Shown here piece after piece: positions 34,514-48,583 of a DNA stretch of 64,000 nt (its first letter is position 1; every line of letters starts with the position of its first letter). The notes below the pieces were generated by a model. That model was not told the DNA's origin. It was given only the letters and a program-made list of their open reading frames with translations, and made no database searches. Source of the stretch: Nymphalis io (taxonomy: Eukaryota > Arthropoda > Insecta > Lepidoptera > Nymphalidae); assembly GCF_905147045.1 (NCBI RefSeq), contig NC_065889.1, forward strand, positions 4,965,001 to 5,029,000, written 5' to 3'. The position numbers and the translations under genes are program-made.

Positions 34514-37500
34514 CTATTCACTGCCTCCCGCCCTCTCATTTTGACCAGCGTGTGGCTCGTGCGTATTTTCATCCATGCCTAATTCCCCATAATTTCCGAG
34601 TAGTCGTTGACCAGTCGGATCAAAAGGCGATCTTAAATGAAGATTTGCTTTATACTTCTTTCCCATAACTTCAATTTCGTAATTGCCTTCTTTCAAGTAC
34701 TCTTTCGTGACTATCGCGCCTTTGTTTGTTATGTAACCAATTCCAATGGATTTGTCAATGAAGAACCCATAATCTCCTCTTCGGACGTAACCGACGGGTT
34801 CACCGTTTCTATATATGGCTTCTTGACCAAATAATGCTACCTGAAATATTAATTATTAAGCAAAACTAATCGAAAAAAATATAAATAAATATTGACACCA
34901 AATATAAATAAAATAAGAACAAACATAAATACAAAGAACACGAAATTCACGTTTGATGATCAAACATCGTAATCGTTAATCATTACATTTTGCCCAAGTC
35001 TAGTAATGTCAATAGTCTACAATGAAGGCAAGACTGCAGGCGAGTAGAATTGTCGCTTAATTTTCTCCCAAAATTATTGAATAACTTCACCGACGGAATT
35101 TTTTTTTTAATTTTGGCGACAATACAAAGTCTATTATTGATTACGGTGTTTTAAAATATAATAATATTCAAAAAATAAATTAATGTTAATTTCTAAAACA
35201 TACTTTACCTTATCATCGAGGGTAAGGAAGGCGTATTTCTTGGTAACTCCATTCTTTTTAGCTTTAGTGACAAATTCGTTGCCAATGTACTCGCCGTCTT
35301 TACGACAGGCGAAACCCATATTTGATTCTATTGGATTGTCATCAGTTCTCAAATCCACATTCCATAAATGAAAACCTGAATTAAATTAATAAATAATAAT
35401 TTTAAAATAACACTAACAACTATGCACTTACTTTGCATTAAAAATTAAAATAACAAATCTATTATTTCAATACCTACTACAAAACTGTCTGAAGTTAGAG
35501 CATAGATTTCAAGTAATCGGTAAATATATAAAAATTAAAAACATGCGTCGAAGTTATCGTCGAAAGTTATTTTTGTAAAACTCGTAAGACAAAAACTCTA
35601 AAGAAAAATGTATAGCTGACTTAAAATTGCTCAGAAGAGAGAATATAAGCTCCTATTAGTTCAGTCATTACGACAGCAAATATTATAGACGCAATATATA
35701 GACCTTTTTTGATATAGTATAAATATATTTTTGTACCATCACTCTATAGAAAAAAGAAAAAGCAAATTTCAGTATATTTTATTTTCATTTTCGATATCTC
35801 GACATCACTCGATGAACACTTTGCATTGGCTTCCACGCAATATCCAAAAATCAGCCGTCTCGGTTGCATTTGCACATGAATTTTGAAATATATATAATCA
35901 CTGCATCATATAATATATTACAATAATATAGTACAAGGCATTTGCCAAGCCGTGGCAATGTTACAGAATATTATTTAATTACCTTTCTTTTTATTATCTG
36001 TAACTATATGTATGGTTATTTCGATGTACCTATAAAATATACAATCTGTTTCTTTTATTTATATATTTTATTGAGTTTTTTCTTTACCTTTTTCCGTACT
36101 TAGAGATGTCAAGGCCCTCCACCCAGCGTTCTTCAGACCCTTCGCCTTCCTCAAAGCCTTGTAGACTTGCACGGCATGGGAGGACGGAACGTGAAGTTCC
36201 CAGCCGAGCTCGCCGGCCCAAGACACACGCAGAGCTCGGCAAGTATAAGCCTTATTGTCTGGGGAATTAGGCGCATTTGACACCCTGATGCTTCGGTGCG
36301 TATGTAGAGGGAAGGCGTCGTTCGAAAGACCAGCGTCAGTGTATCGCTGCAGAATGCGTTGACTGTAATTAAATTAAAAATATTTATTAAAATACTACTC
36401 GTTTGTGTATAAATACATATTCCTATCAAGTAGATTATAGAGTTTAGATAGGTACAGTTTATATTCGATATTATATATCGCAGTTATATTGTCAAGAGAT
36501 ATTACAATTTCACTTGGAATATTATAATTAAACGGTAGATTATTAATCGATTTCATTTCTTATAATTTAACGGCCTGATTTTACACTATAATCTGCGACA
36601 ATATACCTGCGACATATATATATAGAAAGGCAAAGACAAAACAGTTCAGTACATTTTTATCCAATATTTGTCAACTGTTTCGTCTTTGCCTATTTACTTA
36701 AAGATACTCACCTGTCCGGGCCTTGTACTCCTAAAATACAAAGCTGTTTACTGACGTCTGTCAAATTCGCTCTAAGTTTGTTCTTGTGTATAATTCGACG
36801 AAGAATTGATGCGGTGTGGTTAGCGCTGAAACCACTCGTCACGACGTAGTATCCACGACCCTAAGAATACATCGACCATGTTCAGTATATATAAGAAATT
36901 GTAGTATGTCAGTGTATGTCAGTTTTCTTTAAAATAAAAAAAAAACAACAGATACAATAAATTTTATCATTTGTCTCTTTGGGAATAAATTCATAGGACT
37001 TTCTCATGATCATTGTCATAGTAAGTAATCAAATAGAAGTGTATAAAAGATCCTTGCTAATATTTATTATAATACCTCCTTTAAAATCTAAGTTGCAAAC
37101 TGTTTTCAAAACATAAGTCTAAATTAATAATAGGTTTTTTTTAAATTTGAGATCAATTATTGTAATCTCATCAGCCCACGTAGGTTAAAAAGCACTAAAT
37201 GTAATTATCAACAAATATTATATATATAAATTTATTATATGTTTGTCTATTGAATATGAAAAAAATGTTGAACATAATTGTAAAGTAAAATATGTAATCA
37301 CTTCGGAATATTAATTTTATCAAGGAATGAAGAAAGAGTAGAAACTCCAACGACTAGAAACTTTGACAATGTTGCATCAACAAAAAAGAATTATCTAACA
37401 TATTTTATTTCACTAACATAATTTTTTTTTAAACCTTATAAACAATTTTTAATATTGCATATATCTATGTAAACTTACTTTAAATATTGGTTCGTGTAAT

Positions 37501-40500
37501 AAGCCGCTGCCTCCGTCAAGAATACTGACAGTTAAATCCGCCTCCACTCCGCCTTTCTCATTCAGAAGTAGAGTATAAACTAACCTAAAACATGAATAAA
37601 ATACAATTGCATTAGAAGCATGTTCTCAACTATGACTGTAGAAGCAATATGAACAGTTTACGACAGGTAGGCGGACTGGCAAATGGACCTGATGGTATGT
37701 GGACACCACCGCTGATACAATCATTACAAAAAAAAGGCATTCATTGTATTTTGGATTTAAATATCGCATGCCAAAAAATGAATGCAGAAGACATCATATC
37801 TGAAAACCGACATTATTTACCTACGTGGTTATATCTGAGCTCTAAAGTTGCTGAGCAACTCCTTTGCATATAAATAAAATTTGTTTATATATATAAAAAC
37901 TTCATCAAACAGTATATTTGCAAGATGCAGTTTCCACGTAAACAATATGTTTAGTAATAATAGCAACCTTTTAAAACCCTGCTATGTACTTTTCTAACTT
38001 CTAATTTCAACCTCTTATGATACAAAAAAAACCTTTTATGATACAAAAAAAAAAGAGTGCTAATGTTTAATGACTACAATTAATAACAAAATTATATCTT
38101 AGTACTAATTATTAGAGAAAACTGATTAGTTTATGAGTTGTAACTGTTTATAATTTTATAATTTTGCAATGTTTCTTTCGCTAATAAAGAATAAATATGT
38201 AAATAAAGGATATCTTATCGTCTTAATCTAACGTCTAATGACACATGACAGCAAACAGAACAGCAAAAGTGCTTTTGAAAAAATTATATCTAACATCTAT
38301 CTTCAATGGTCTTAGTAGCTTTCTTTGAACAATTCCGCTTTGATATATAGATAATGAGAAGAAACTGTCGACATTGTCGAGATAAAAAATCATTAGATAA
38401 TAATTACCTGTCGGCTTTTCTTGAAAGATCAGCTGTGAAGGCAAGTTCAGCGGTTCTTTGGGCGTCGGGACCCGTCAAGTAAAATTTCCCATAATATGAC
38501 ATGTTGAACAGCGCTGCTGCATTTCTACAAGCCAAAGCCTCTGAACCTATCTAAAAAAAGCAATTAAAAATATTAGTACCCATATAATATTTTCCTCCTA
38601 TCCAATTTTTTTCTCTGCGGTTATTATTAAGTACTTTTTAAGGCACGGCACTGTTAACTTCGAAATGCCATCTTCGAAAATCGATGCTGAGAATTTCTTG
38701 ACAAAATAACTCAATCATATTTAATTGGCCCGACCCGGGGCTTGAATATAGCGAACTATTGAACGTTAGCCACTAGACTCACGTAAAAGGTTTGTGCAAT
38801 ATTTTTAAGAAGGGATCGTTACACCTTTTTTGTTTTCGTCTATTTACGCTATACTCCATTGGATTATGGATTTCAGCTGGAAAAAAACCCATCAAATTAT
38901 TATTAAAAGTAATAGTCCGTGTATAAAATGATAGGGATTTGAAATCAAGTTAATTTCGTTAAGGTTTTTTTACATAGCTCTTGCTTTAGACTAAGTTCTA
39001 CGACATAACATCATTTTATTACTTCAAACGATCATTGCAAGAATAATTATTTAAGTATCTAAATAATCTCAACAGCGATTCTGAAGGAAATGTTAGTAAC
39101 ATTAAATCTTAGGCACCAGTCCATAAGATGATTATTTGTATAAGATGATGATTATACATATGCTATTCTCATACATAAATATCAAATCGTAGTCAATTTT
39201 AACATTATAAAGCCCTAATCGCAATTTGATAGACTGTTAACTTTCTACTACTGAGATTTTTCATGTGAGTAAGGAGTACTCAGTATTAATGTATAAAACA
39301 TATATACTGTCATATAATCACTTTCAACTCGAGGTACATACATGTATATATCTAAAAGCTTACGACCCTACTGCGGGAGCCCGCAATGTGAAAATTTGAA
39401 CAAAACTATTCTATTAATATTTTATCATATAAAATGCAAAGGAGTTTGCTAAAACCTACTTATATAAAAATGATTAAAAAACATATTTACTATGTCATGA
39501 TGTTTCGAAAAACCAAATGAGTAATCTCCCTTAAGAATTTCTTCGTACCGCTGGTCCAAGTTCCGAGGATATTCGTTGACACCTCCCCAATCGTATTGTT
39601 GAACTCTGATCTGAATACATTGAAGTGTAAAATTTGTAAGAAATTTTTAATTTATCAAATCAACTTTGCGTAAGTCTCAAAAAGTCTACTATAAATAAGT
39701 TGAGTTCCGTACCTTTTCGCCAGGCATGAAGAAACCAGGTCGCTCCCACCCAGCCCGCGCTTGCATCACCGCGCCATCATCTATCAGTTCCTGGTGCAGA
39801 GCGTCATGGCTGGCGTCTCGTCCGGCGAGGGGTTCATCGTTAGGGAACACTATGCTGTAGTTTCGGACATATGACTCGTGACTGCTCTCCCGCACCCAAT
39901 GAGCGCGAGATAACTGGCCCGGTGTGAACCGGCATACGTCAAAAGCAAACATGTTGTAGTTTGGCCTAAAGAGTAAACAAATTGATTATAACAAAAAAAT
40001 GGACAATACATTTTCATGCTATATATACTTGTTTATTTATAAAAGTGCTGTAATACAAGTACAATATCATAACTAATATAATAAATGCGAAAGTAAGTCT
40101 GTTTATTTGTTTCAAGTCTTAACTACTAAAACGATCATAAGGAAAATTTACATACACGTTATCAGGGGTACAAAAAAGATCATAGTGTACCATTTGGCCT
40201 CACCTCTTACATGTGGAACCGGAAACTACTAATCAAATAATTGTAACAAATTTAAAATAATTGATACATTTATAAATGGAGTAAGCATATGAAACTTAAG
40301 ATAACGTAACGGTGACATCAGTTGCACGCATACATCATTGTTAATCGTTTTTTACGTCCTCTTTGTAGCAGTATTATGTTCTTTCATGTTTTACACACAA
40401 AATTTTCAAAATTATATTATTATATTTATTTTTGACTAAATTTAATATTTAAAAAAAAAAACGTGTATATCTGCAACTTCCCAGGAATCAATTATTTTGT

Positions 40501-43500
40501 AAACATTTTCAATGATCTCGAGCTCCGAATCATTACGTTTCGATCTGCTTATTATCAACTTCCGCACTAACTTTCTATCATGTAGTATTATAATAACAAC
40601 TCGATAATATCATGTTTATAATTAACTTTATTTTTCAAAGTATCTACAATATTACAAACAAATTAGCAATCTTAGAACGTCATTAACTAGGCCGTAAACA
40701 TACGTTATAAATGAAGAATATTGCGATAACCTTAAGGGTGATGCATACGTCCAAATCTACTTAATTTTCGCAGATAAGATAAAACGTTATTATTAATAGA
40801 CAATTGATGCAATATTTCAAGAATTCCTATTATTTATAAATAAAAGTGTCAGTAAAAGATTTCATAAGAGTTTTTGCTATTAAACAATATCTAAAACAAT
40901 GTCATTAAAATTTTACGGTTGAAATAATTTTGCGGATACTTTCAGTGGAACCCGAGTTCCAAGTGTAGATGCAAACACACAACACGTGAACACGTTGCAA
41001 GAATTGATGTAAGCGTCATTTTACGGTAATATTTTCTATTCTCGTCCAACACCTCACTAATAGAGAAACTTGGGTTAAAGTTAGTACATAATATAATTAT
41101 GGTTTACCTTCCACTGATGATCCATTCTGCCATTTGAATGGCAGTACCGGCAGAAAACATCATCCCAGCCGAGTTATACCCGCAGTTGTGGTACAGTCCT
41201 AATAAATAAAATATTTTTAAGTAATTATTTTGTATGTAGTATATTATATAGTAATGAATCTATTGAACATACCACGAAAATTGCTAACTTTAAGTATATT
41301 ACGGATCAATGCTATTTTTAAGTTTATTAAAACCAAGAAAATGATTATTAATAAAGGGCTCTTAAGAATCTACTAAGAATAAAATGTTTTATTTTAATTT
41401 CAATACAGTTAAGAATATATAGATTTTTTTAACATACAATGAAACTTACCGAAGACATTAGCATCTTCGCCTATCAAAGGTTTATGGTCTGGTGTAAACG
41501 ACTCCGGGCCACAAACTGTGCTTTTAATGCCAATATTTCCTAATTTCGGACATAGTGAAGTAGCACTATTCATATGTACACTAAACACATCCCAATCTAA
41601 TTCGTAAAGGTGGAAATGTTGTTGTTCTGGGATCTGATAAAATAAAAATAAATCAATAGAAGAATAAGAGAAAAAGGCCATGAAGCAACCAAGACAGCCT
41701 AAAAGTTAGAACCTGAGTTTTCATTAAAAGAGGAAAATTACGTGAGCTAACCTATCAAACAAAGCATGTGTCTAGAGTAATTTTGACATGGCATTTTCCC
41801 AATAAGAGGTTTTTATTTAGTTTAATTTGTATCTATGTAATAAAATAATATCATTGATTAGTACGCTTCGAAAAACACACCTGATCGAGCATGATAGGAT
41901 TGTTTTCATAACCCCCGATGTTGCAACTTTCGCCCTGTATCTTGAAATAAAGGTTAACGTCATGGTCTCTAACATTTGGACAGCCGCGGATTTCTGGTAT
42001 GCCATCGGTAACAACGTAGGCATGTTTAAATGGTACTATTGGTAATGAGGGTACACCAGCAAATCTTGCTATACGCGGACCCCATACACCTGAAAATAAA
42101 TGGTTTTAACTAAATACATGATCGTTTTTGCATAGATAAATAAGCTTGTATAATAAGTATATAAACTGTATATAATATACAAAAAGGTTATGCTAGTGTA
42201 CTAGTTACAATACAGTTAAAACAGCAATACTTGATATTGTTGTGTTCCGGTTTGAAGGGTGAGTGAGTCAGTGTAATTACAGGCACAAGGGACATAAAAT
42301 CTTAGTTCCCAAGGTTGGTGGCGCATTGGCTATAAGCGATGGTTGACATTTCTTACAATGCCAATGTCTAAGGGCGTTTGGTGACCACTTACCATCAGGT
42401 GGCCCATATGCTCGTCCACCTTCCTATTCTATAAAAAAAAAAAAAAAAAAAGTTAAGAAGTTAGTTTAATTAATTAATTTTGTAAATATTTTCGATGGTC
42501 TATTTTTTTCTATTTTAAATTATAATAATGTTTAATGATCACCTCCGCAATTCACCACACATTTTGTTTTAATAAAACCTTTATCAGTATGAACGCCAGT
42601 CACTTCTTTACTTCCAAGTAAATTATGGGCATAATGAACATCGACAACGGGACAATCTTCATATATCTGTAAATGTATCATTCTTAAATGATTTAAAGTA
42701 GCACTTCAGTTAAACCTTTTTATTTTCAATATTTTACCTTCCCTCCATTTTTGGACGCAGCTTTAACAAGTGCATTGCAAACCATTGCTGGATCTATCGT
42801 TCCGTCTAGGGGTGAATATAACGCCATTTTGAAAACAGACGGATCTAAAAGTGGAAATAGTTTCTGGGCCTCATTGGGATCTAATATTTCACTTGGTATT
42901 CCCATTGATTTTCCTAAAGTATGCAATCTTAAATATTCTTCCGTACGCAGCTAGAAAAACATAATGATTATCTCTACTTGCATATGATATAAGGAAACTA
43001 AACTTCATTGTACCTACATGAAATATTTTTTTTCTTATAAATGTAGGTAAATCAATTATTCTCATATTTATAATAAGTACATATTATTTCATATTGACAA
43101 TGTTAATCAAAATTTTTATAATTTTCAATAAGATCAAATTGTAATTACTTTACGAATTTTGATGAAACTTTATACGACACTTTTTGTCCTGACAAATAAG
43201 TCCACGACGTAGTGGAAATTTTGTTTCTATAGAAAAATGAAAATCAACTTTGTGATTTTCATAAGATTGTATAAATTAAATGTACATCAAACATCTTGTT
43301 GAACAATGACTAAAACTATATACTTACGTAATTAAAAAATCATTTTTACTTCTCTCTTTTTATACAATGAAATATATAATAAATGGAAACGCTTATTTGT
43401 TTCTTCGTTTTACAACTTTAAACGAGTAAATTAATGAATGCTGCATAAATTAAAATAATATAATTACCCGACTCCGAGATATAAACATGCCACCATTGTT

Positions 43501-46500
43501 TATCCATCCTGCATAATCTCCGGTCTCTTTTTCTAATGAATTATATACTTCTCTAGAATCTTGTAGCAACCTAATTTCCAAATCACTTGGTCGAAGCGAC
43601 CATACTAAACCTAAAATATTAAATATAAAAAGTAATGTAAATAAATATGATTTAATATTTATTAATAACAAATACGTAATCGTATAATAATGGCAGTGTA
43701 GTAACGCTACTTCTATTTTTACATTTTCGATAAAATGGTCAACATCTTTTCATGTGGCACCTTTTTCATAAATACAAGATAAAAAAATTAAGCTCGCTAT
43801 TGAATTGCATTATTCTATGCATATAGCCTTTAAGCATATTGTCCAAATGAATATTTTAGCATGTATATCTTGAATTATGTTTATTAAATATATTATAATA
43901 ATAAAATAAACGTACCCGCGGTATGCCATGTCGTTCCGCTGGTTAACTTATTCCTTTCCAATAATACTGCATTAACACCTCTCTTTGTTAGTTGGTAAAG
44001 TGTATTACAACCAGCAACTCCACCCCCTAAAATGTTATCCCGGTGTTGTTAAATTGTGTATGAGAATTTAATATAGAGATGTATAGAGAGTTGAATCTAG
44101 GACTTCGTGATTTGCAGTCTTATAAACTGGCAACTAAGTCAATGAGACCCGGCTTAAGAAAATAATAACAATGAGTGTATCAGTTAAGAAAATCTCAGTA
44201 GCTGTTCAGGATTAAAGCCCCGTGCCTCGGAAAGCACTTAAAGCTGTTGATCCTACGCGTGATCTGTCTCCTGTTAGTTCGGATTTCTGTTCCATCAGAT
44301 TACGACACTGACGTAATATTGAGTGCACGTGAAAATACACTTGTGCACTCGCCTGCGTAGATGGCTAGTCCTTGAGATTGGCTGTCGATGCCGAAGTTCA
44401 GTTAGGAGAATTTCACAATTAATTCGAAGCATTCTAACGATAACTTCTATTTAGATTCAAAAATAATTTGTAACTACCGAAAAATCTTAGACCTCATTCT
44501 CCCCCGATTTTTTTTATGAATATTAAATATTCCAGCTTAATTTTTGTGGTTACATTATTTATCGAGGACCCTGTATCAATCATAATGCAGTGGAAGCCTT
44601 GCTTTTTCATTCACGAAATCAATTATGCGTCTTCATCTACCGAAAAAGATATTAATAATAATATAATACCTGTTAATAATATAATACCTATTTACTTAAA
44701 TAATAATAATATCAGCTACAATTATTACGGAATAAAAAAAATTGCAGCTGTTTTTTAATTTGCTTGAAGCTTAGGTATCTAAGCTTAAAACGCAAGGACA
44801 AAGTTTTTTTATAATTTATAATCATAGATTCAACTAAAATCTAAAAGTAAACTGTTCATACCATCACGAAATAAGGAAGAATTCAAATTTCAAAAATAGA
44901 ATTTTGCAAAGAGGATATAATAGTAATATAAGGTTTTCATCTAAAAAAAATTGCTACTTAACGAAATCAGAGGGCTTTCGTTAAATAGCCTTAAGAAAAG
45001 AAGAGACGTAGTGTAGGACATTTACAATTTACAAGGAATGTATCGTTTATAATAACTGTGTATGGAGATGTGAAATTAAGCAAATTGAAGATGTGGCCAT
45101 CAGCTTAAGCTAAGTTGTCATATCTAGCATATTACTGTTTTTTGTTTATTAACGCAATATGTATTTCTGAACTTATTTTGATAACAACAATCAAGTCACC
45201 GTTTACTGTTTATTAATTAATTTATAATTATACAAAATGACACGCGCGTGTCATAATAGCTTATGACGAAGATTACGGTTGTAAATACCTATAAGGTATA
45301 TATTGTACATACTTAGGTCTATTGACAGAAGCAAAGTCCGTTATAAGTAGAGGTATGAGTCGGTTTTGCGTGACCTCTGGATATAGAACGCAAAGATCGG
45401 TTATTAGCATTCGGTGTAATTTATTTATATTTAAAGTCTCCTATCGTATTGGGTATTTTACTTATCTAGAAGGTACTTACCTACTTAATCTTTCTGAGTA
45501 TAATAGAAAAGCTAGTTCAATATTATTCAAGTACTAAATTCTAATACGCATTTATTATTATCAGTTAAAAAGACATCGTTAGAAAAGCTGCATGTGTCAT
45601 AATTCCGACATAGCACATATTATGTATGTCCCTATATCCCAATAACGCAGTGGAGCATCGTGGAATGGCAATTTTCCAGCACTGGAATATATAGCTTTTT
45701 TTAGGGCGTTGTGCTAATTTATAATATTTGTCTTGTATAAGGTCGAGGAAGGGGACGATTTTTTTTCTTATTTTGTATACAAATTTAAAATATTTTTTTA
45801 TCATAGTATATTTACATTTGCAGGTACTGTTCCCATTTTTCAGCTACTGACATAATTCCATTGCTGTAAAGTTTTTGGACTTCTACTGCGACAAGTACCT
45901 ACTTGTCGCAGTAGAAGTCCAAAAGTAGGTACTTTTGACAGTCCTCTCTAGATGTTGTCCTATGTAAGACCTAAAGCATCATCATTTTGGCAGCAGAAAA
46001 ACATTACAAAATTTGCGGGTAACCGCATTTTCTTTTTATTTTTCTGTTTTTAAAATGTCATATATGTAGTGGTATCACAACCAGCCAGATACAAACAGTA
46101 CAATCAAAGAGATTCTACTACACCTTTTTACTTATAAAATGATGAAAAACTTTTTCCTCGACCTTATTCAGAATAATAAACTATTGGGGCTCTATGTATA
46201 AGTCTTTTATAGCTCTCCTTGAATTCGCATAATGTGTTTAGAGTATATTTTTTTAATTATAAAACTTTATACTCTAACATTTTCTTCGACGTAAATAAAA
46301 ATATCATAAAACACTTCAAAATTTTTTAACGAAAGTTATTTACTTACCTCTTAATGTCTACAGAGTATAAAAATCGCTATATAAATTGATAAACATTATA
46401 TAAGATAAACTGCTTACCAATATAATATTTTTTTTTAAATATAATCTAAATACGTTTACAAATTGTACTTACCAATAATAACTACATCAGCTGATGTCAC

Positions 46501-46599
46501 CACTTCCTTGCTTGTCGAAAATAATCTTTCATTTTTATGTAGTTTTAAATAATTTATGGCTTTGTATCTGATACATCTATCTCTAATTACTTTGAACAT
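34514..46599 (-). CDS. SARDH: Sarcosine dehydrogenase, mitochondrial
   Basis: Sixteen coding exons, high to low: 46473-46599, 43916-44026, 43468-43610, 42738-42950, 42543-42666, 41881-42089, 41450-41633, 41108-41198, 39713-39965, 39491-39610, 38408-38550, 37479-37584, 36712-36860, 36088-36362, 35209-35375, 34514-34840. All phases agree, giving 913 residues (human about 918). Residues 1-30 are Arg/Lys-rich, as for mitochondrial import. The FAD nucleotide-binding motif is VVIIGGGVAGC (39-49), and SGTTWHTAGL includes His77, the expected covalent FAD attachment site. SHESYVRNYS, ERPGFF and NMSYYGKF follow, then a folate-binding GcvT-like half (GELGWELHVP, GYVRRGDYGF, LRSPFDP). It oxidises sarcosine to glycine, passing one carbon to tetrahydrofolate. 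Dimethylglycine dehydrogenase is the main alternative, but the central blocks fit SARDH better. Introns hold S3 and S4 repeats and a palindrome. AATAAA lies on the minus strand at 34495-34500. Confidence 0.94.
42232..42449 (+). repeat. S3 repeat in a SARDH intron
   Basis: Contains TTCCCAAGGTTGGTGGCGCA and CTTACCATCAGGTGGCCCAT and ends in an A-run (42432-42449). 5'-truncated. Confidence 0.75.
44078..44412 (+). repeat. S4 repeat (tRNA-derived SINE), diverged, in SARDH intron 1
   Basis: Shares CGTGCCTCGGAAAGCAC, TAAAGCTGTTGATCCT and CACTTGTGCACT blocks with the better copy at 59155-59540. The head is poorly preserved. Confidence 0.65.
45873..45924. repeat. Perfect inverted repeat, 25-bp arms, 2-bp centre
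   Basis: Left arm 45873-45897 and right arm 45900-45924 are exact reverse complements around CC. A smaller palindrome, AAAAGTAGGTACTTTT, follows directly (45921-45936). It lies in SARDH intron 1. Confidence 0.9.
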
Positions 46600-47099
46600 G
46601 TTAAAAATAAAATAGTTGTATTAAAGTGATGTAAGCTCTTCTGCGGTAAAACGACAAATAACAGTAAGATGAAATAAACAGAGATAAATGTCGTCAAAAT
46701 ATTATCATCTACAAGCTAAAGTTCAATCACCATATATTTATTATCAAATAATTTATAACATAGAGAAGAGTTGGCAGATTATGGCGACCTTTGAAATTTA
46801 TATTAATTATTATTTTGAAGAATACGTATTGTTTTTAGAATTAAAAACAAGTTCAAAATTCAAACTTTAGTTCAGTTCTCTGTTGTGTTCTGAGTTTGTG
46901 ACGCACCTAATCTTAAGGAAGACTACTAACTGCACAGAACATATTTATAGTGCACAATTGTGTGGGTAAACATAAGTGCACCCTCTATTGCTTTACTTCA
47001 ATAATCAGATTGGAAGGCAAATCCGTCGTGACTGGACCAAGATCAGGCGCAGGACCAACCGTGCTACGTGCTTTAAGGTATTTTATTCGACAGTAGGAG
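46600..47099. other. SARDH 5' flank
   Basis: AT-rich, with no other gene seen. No clear TATA or initiator could be assigned to SARDH. Confidence 0.4.
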
Positions 47100-47182
47100 C
47101 ACGATATTTTCCTTCACCGCCGAACATTCGGTAACTAATAACCACAAATTAATAAGCTCAGTAGTGCTTGGGCTGAACGTAC
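47100..47182 (-). repeat. S1 SINE fragment (body to head side)
   Basis: ATTTTCCTTCACCG, CACAAATTAA and CAGTAGTGCTTGGGCT match the reverse strand of S1. It ends in a (GT)n run (47183-47196). Confidence 0.6.
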
Positions 47183-47241
47183 TGTGTGTGTGTGTGTACG
47201 TGCGTGTCACGTGTAATAACCACTCGGGACTGGGCTCATAT

Positions 47242-47291
47242 AGATACGACTTTATCAAATTTATAATTATAAATTTGATAAAGTCGTATCT
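47242..47291. repeat. Perfect 50-bp palindrome
   Basis: 47242-47266 is the exact reverse complement of 47267-47291 with no spacer. It sits between two S1 pieces in opposite orientation. Confidence 0.92.
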
Positions 47292-47352
47292 CCTCAAAAG
47301 GTAGAGGAGGCCTTAGCCCAGCAGTGGGACATAAACAGGCTGTTACTGTACT
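47291..47352 (+). repeat. S1 SINE tail fragment
   Basis: CTCCTCAAAAGG, GAGGCCTTAGCCCAGCAGTG and CAGGCTGTTACTGTA match the plus-strand S1 tail, opposite in orientation to the piece at 47100. Confidence 0.7.
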
Positions 47353-47775
47353 GTACCGTAAATTTATTACCAGTTTAAAATAAAATTGTGTACTAACGTT
47401 TTTTTTTATGTAAACTATAATACTATACGTGTAATGTGTAGAGGATAACATTATCAACCCAAATATTGTCAATTCGCGGCGTAAGAATTTGGGACATTGA
47501 CCGTGTGACCTACATCCAGGGGTTACACTTTTGTTTATAATAAGTAAATTAAAAAATATTGTAAAATAGTATTGACAGAGAAACCAAAGTGTACATTATA
47601 TATCAACATTAAGCTTATAATTATGTAGTAATGTTCTTAGGTACAGGTACCTACCGACTTTATAAAAAAGGTAACACAAAAAATTACCAAAATATATGTA
47701 AAACCTACCAAACTATTTATCGTCCATAAAATGTCCTGTTATTATTATTTTTTTCTGTGTAATTAATATTTCTTA

Positions 47776-47838
47776 CGGCGCCAATGTCTAAGGGCGGTGG
47801 TGCCACCCATCAAGTGGCTCATTTACATTACAAAAAAA
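47776..47838 (+). repeat. S3 repeat 3'-end fragment
   Basis: GGCGCCAATGTCTAAGGGCG and CATCAAGTGGCTCAT match S3 shortly before its A-rich end. Confidence 0.55.
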
Positions 47839-48583
47839 TATAGATATAAAATCTAGTATTATCTTTTAGTTCTGGTTTGTAATCAACAAACCAGAACGAT
47901 ATACCGCTCGCTGTATATATATATTTGTTTTCGATATAGAGATTGTATGATTTCTAGACACATAAAAAAATTTCTACATATCTATTTTATTTTCTATAAA
48001 TTTTACTTATACAGGGCAAAATAAAAATTCAATATATATATATTAAATGCTATAATATTTATTTATCTTTGAAGAACAATCTTACACATTTTATGCACTT
48101 AAACATAAATTTTACATTGATTTCAAAAGTGACATATAAAATAAACAAACAAGTCTTTAAAATAATAATAATAATTTGTTATCATTTAATACTAGCTCGG
48201 TTATTTTAAATAAATGTAACACTAATTTAATATGTTTTATTATAATAATGTATTCTAAAGGCAGTATTCTGTTTCACAAAACGATGTGAAATCTGTAACA
48301 AAAAATACATATATTTCAATTAATAAATTCAATGATATTGTTTAGGCTCAGTGGCAGCTCGGAGCCTGGAAGTGTACAGCGTTGCCAGCCGTTGATATTG
48401 CGCTAGAACTTTTCCGGTGTTATTTGCCGTGACATGGGATTACAAGAGGGAATAGGCACTCGTGTTTGCGTTCTCTAGTAGGTCTTGCGGTATATCGTGG
48501 CTTGCGCAGTCGGCGAGTGTCGCGAGTGTCGCGGCGGCCGTACCTGCCGGGCAGTCGTCAAGTGGACGAGTCCCGGGCGGGCG

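Noticed and set aside
45873..45924. Palindromes as microRNA precursors
   Set aside because: A 2-bp or absent loop and perfect arms do not fit a pre-miRNA, which needs a larger loop and imperfect stem.
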